Origin: Gammaproteobacteria bacterium
Lineage (GTDB): Bacteria; Pseudomonadota; Gammaproteobacteria; Enterobacterales; Alteromonadaceae
Length of the DNA stretch: 64,000 nucleotides
Direction: 5' to 3'
Assembly: GCA_018222405.1 (NCBI GenBank)
Contig: JAAFAI010000025.1
Coordinates: forward strand, 1 to 64,000
Shown here: positions 61,623 to 64,000 of the stretch, one piece after another
Numbering within the stretch: the first letter of the stretch is position 1
How the letters are laid out: each line of letters begins with the position of its first letter
Translations under genes and position numbers: made by a program
Notes under the pieces: generated by a model
What the model saw: only the letters and a program-made list of their open reading frames with translations
What the model was told of the DNA's origin: nothing
Databases searched by the model: none

Positions 61623-64000
61623 ATGTTGGAAAAGGTATCCGAACTCGATTTTTTCACTATTGCAGAGCAGGCAGTTTCTAAGTCTGAGTGCTCAGGCGTT
61701 GGCGTGTTTACGCTGAATGAGCAGGGCGAACCGGCAAACCTCCTATTCTTAATGAATAACGGTGAAACCGTTGATGTCACAGATTTTGAACTGTTGTTTA
61801 AACAGTTCGACCGTCGTAGTCATGGGTCACAAAAGGTTGATAAGTTTTGGGTCAACGGCAGTAATCTGCTCGCTAACGTTGAGGGCGTAGCGAAAGTGCT
61901 GCTGCTCGAAGATACGAGTGCGGCGGGAGGCCTGGTTTTCTTATTGGATAAACAAGGCGGGTCTGCCACGCAGGCTGAGCTGGCTATGGAGCTGGCTGTT
62001 GAACGGCTGAAGCTAGCCCTTGAGCGGGCGCACACCTATAAATGTCCGGTTATCAGCACTAATACGCAGCTTAATCAAAAACTTGAACTCCTCAATGAAA
62101 TTGGTTCCATTTCCAAAACTGGTGGCTGGGAAATCGATTTAGCCAGTGGCGTAATTACCTGGACCGATGAAATGTTCCGGATTTACGGTTTACCTAATGG
62201 CTCGCCGGTCTCTATTTCGACGGCCATGGCCTACTTTCCGCCGGAAACCAAAAAAGCCTTCATGGCATCGTTTGATAAGGTGGTAAGCGAAGGAAAGGAA
62301 TATTGCCATGAGGGCTTTCTACGCCGCGCCGATGGTAAGGTACTGCGCATTAAAGCCACCGGTAAGCCGCGCTACACCGGGAAAAAGGTCACTCAGGTTT
62401 TTGGCGCGCTGGAGGACATCACCGAACAGTACCGGCTACTGGAAACAGAATACAATTATGCGGCCTACCTTACCGCTATCCTCGACAACTTAAACGACGT
62501 GGTAGTCACTATCGATACCAGCGGCACTATCATTACCGCAAATAAAACAATGTCGACAATCTTTGGTTATGAACCTGAGGAAATAATGGGTCAGGATGTC
62601 AGCATTCTGATGCCTGATCCGTATGCCAAATACCACAGCGAGTTTCTTAATCATTACCTGGAAACCGGCCGTGCAAAAATCATTGGTGTAGGACGGGAGC
62701 TGCCTGGCTTACATAAATCCGGCCGGGTGTTTCCCATCGAGCTTTCCCTGTCAGAAGTGGTACAAGACGGGCAGCGCCAGTTTATCGGTATTGTCAAAGA
62801 TATTACCGAGCGCAAGAAGGCCATGGAAGAGATCTATAAGACGGCGTATTTTGATGATCTTACTGAGTTGCCGAATATGCGTTCCTTCGAAATGGACCTG
62901 GCACGGGTACTTAATCAGGCGTCCTCACAGTTCAACGCCCTGGATATTTATTGCTGTCTCATCGACATGGATAACTTCACTCAGTACAACCTGAGCTTTG
63001 GCAAGCATGTGGGCGACAGAATCCTGGCCACCATTGCGCAGCGCATAAGTGCAGCGATTGAGGGGGACTTAAAGGTCTATCGCGGTATTGGTGATAACTT
63101 TCTGATCCTCTCAACCGCGCCGGTTGATGGTGAAAATCGTGAAAACGAGAATGTCATCAATACCCTGGAGTGGGAGGTCCACAAAGCCATTGTGACGCCC
63201 ATCGAGGTGGATGATTTAATTCATTCAGTTACCGCCGCCATTTCCTCCTGCCGGTTAGAGGCATCGAAAGCCAGTTACGAAAAGGTCAACGGCGTACTTT
63301 CCTTCGGTAAAAAGCGTGCCAAGAAGCAAGGGCCGGGCAGTGTGTTAACCCTCGACAACGCTGCGTTTGAGGATTACAACCGCTATAACACCATCACCCA
63401 CTCTTTTCAGCGGGTATTGCAGAACAACGAATTTTATCTGATGTTGCAGCCGCAGTTTAACGCGTCCAATGAGGTTATCGGCTCTGAGGCACTGATCCGC
63501 TGGGAACACCCGGAACTGGGTATGATCAGTCCGGTAGAGTTTATTCCGGTAGCGGAAGAAAGTGACGCTATCATAGACATAGGCAACTGGGTTATAAACG
63601 AAGCCTGCCGCTTACTCCATGACTGCGAGCAGCAGGGTAAGCATACCCGCATCGCGGTGAATATCAGCGGCCGCCATATTGTGCGCGCAGACTTTGCCGA
63701 AACCATTACGCAATTTATTGAAAAATGGGGGCTAGCACCCGATACGCTGATGCTGGAGATTACCGAAACCACGCTGGTATCGAGCATTGATTTAGTGCGC
63801 GAGCGCATGGATAAGTTGGGCGAACTAGGCTTCTCTTTCTCTATTGATGACTTTGGTACCGGTTACTCCAGCCTGAGTTACCTGAAAGAATTACCCATTT
63901 CAGAACTTAAGATAGACCGCTATTTTGTGGATGAAATTAATTTCCACGATGACGAAGTGCCGATTGTGAATTCGATTATCGACCTGGCCCATGCGCTCGG
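61623..64000 (+). CDS. PAS-PAS-GGDEF(degenerate)-EAL phosphodiesterase, partial
   Basis: The frame stays open from ATG 61623 to the window edge (at least 792 codons), so the gene is truncated only by the window. An unassigned N-terminal region (1-150) is followed by two PAS domains (about 160-270 and 285-395), a GGDEF domain in which the motif reads GIGDNF (488-493), so cyclase activity is unlikely, and an EAL domain with E622-A-L, EITETT and IDDFGTGYSS, intact as far as visible. Predicted to hydrolyse cyclic di-GMP. The ribosome site is weak (AGGAC, 16 bp upstream), so the start is provisional. Confidence 0.9.
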   Translation, partial: MLEKVSELDFFTIAEQAVSKSECSGVGVFTLNEQGEPANLLFLMNNGETVDVTDFELLFKQFDRRSHGSQKVDKFWVNGSNLLANVEGVAKVLLLEDTSAAGGLVFLLDKQGGSATQAELAMELAVERLKLALERAHTYKCPVISTNTQLNQKLELLNEIGSISKTGGWEIDLASGVITWTDEMFRIYGLPNGSPVSISTAMAYFPPETKKAFMASFDKVVSEGKEYCHEGFLRRADGKVLRIKATGKPRYTGKKVTQVFGALEDITEQYRLLETEYNYAAYLTAILDNLNDVVVTIDTSGTIITANKTMSTIFGYEPEEIMGQDVSILMPDPYAKYHSEFLNHYLETGRAKIIGVGRELPGLHKSGRVFPIELSLSEVVQDGQRQFIGIVKDITERKKAMEEIYKTAYFDDLTELPNMRSFEMDLARVLNQASSQFNALDIYCCLIDMDNFTQYNLSFGKHVGDRILATIAQRISAAIEGDLKVYRGIGDNFLILSTAPVDGENRENENVINTLEWEVHKAIVTPIEVDDLIHSVTAAISSCRLEASKASYEKVNGVLSFGKKRAKKQGPGSVLTLDNAAFEDYNRYNTITHSFQRVLQNNEFYLMLQPQFNASNEVIGSEALIRWEHPELGMISPVEFIPVAEESDAIIDIGNWVINEACRLLHDCEQQGKHTRIAVNISGRHIVRADFAETITQFIEKWGLAPDTLMLEITETTLVSSIDLVRERMDKLGELGFSFSIDDFGTGYSSLSYLKELPISELKIDRYFVDEINFHDDEVPIVNSIIDLAHAL

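Overview
The window looks like a chromosomal segment of a marine gammaproteobacterium of the Alteromonadales, most likely Alteromonadaceae. This rests on gene order and protein character, not on any search. Supporting points are the trpEGDC(F)BA operon facing rnm(yciV)-yciO-scpA-scpB-rluB, the tesA/ybbA-ybbP divergent pair, recN next to bamE, grpE-dnaK-dnaJ with heat-shock promoters, a PEP-CTERM-like secreted protein, a TonB-dependent receptor and several c-di-GMP enzymes. I see no tRNA, rRNA, CRISPR array, intact insertion sequence, phage or integron.

Layout. 1-12 kb: a PadR regulator with a permease-prefix membrane protein, a CHASE-PAS-PAS-GGDEF-EAL protein, tesA divergent from ybbA-ybbP, an unassigned two-gene ABC exporter, and an orphan flavin-dependent halogenase-like protein. 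12-17.5 kb: a P-domain protein with a degenerate PEP-CTERM tail, a YfcH-type SDR protein, an AI-2E/PerM family permease, and a PhoPQ-like two-component system with a small PepSY-like protein. 17.7-24.8 kb: yciI and the complete tryptophan operon, preceded by a leader peptide with three consecutive Trp codons and an attenuator. 24.9-28.8 kb: rnm, yciO, scpA, scpB and rluB, largely overlapping. 28.8-32.4 kb: glutathione peroxidase coupled to a repeat lipoprotein, then bamE and recN, the latter with a LexA-like box. 32.7-37.2 kb: one 1,499-residue membrane-anchored protein with about five PAS-like domains, some 700 residues of coiled coil and a C-terminus resembling a histidine-less HPt domain. 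37.5-40.1 kb: a cold-shock protein, a small ORF, an OprB-like porin ORF lacking a signal peptide, and NAD kinase.

40.2-56.4 kb is a catabolic region. A four-gene operon (GntP-type permease, secreted MetX-like hydrolase, secreted PHB depolymerase, 3-hydroxybutyrate dehydrogenase) would turn external polyhydroxybutyrate into acetoacetate. A TonB-dependent receptor diverges from it, followed by a LuxR-type response regulator. Next come ligAB (protocatechuate 4,5-dioxygenase), an AraC-type regulator, vanAB (vanillate O-demethylase) and vanR with three copies of a VanR-type operator. The block ends with a large NahK/ErcS-like transporter-kinase hybrid. Together VanAB and LigAB convert vanillate to protocatechuate and open its ring; the later meta-cleavage steps are not in the window.

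56.5-64 kb: grpE, dnaK and dnaJ with two good sigma-32 promoters and a 77-bp terminal-inverted-repeat element between dnaK and dnaJ, a cytochrome c'-like protein, and a PAS-(degenerate GGDEF)-EAL phosphodiesterase that runs off the end.

The best candidates for undescribed biology are the 1,499-residue PAS/coiled-coil protein, the PHB-utilisation operon paired with a TonB receptor, the VNG-repeat lipoprotein coupled to glutathione peroxidase, the orphan halogenase, and the interlocked inverted repeats behind bamE.
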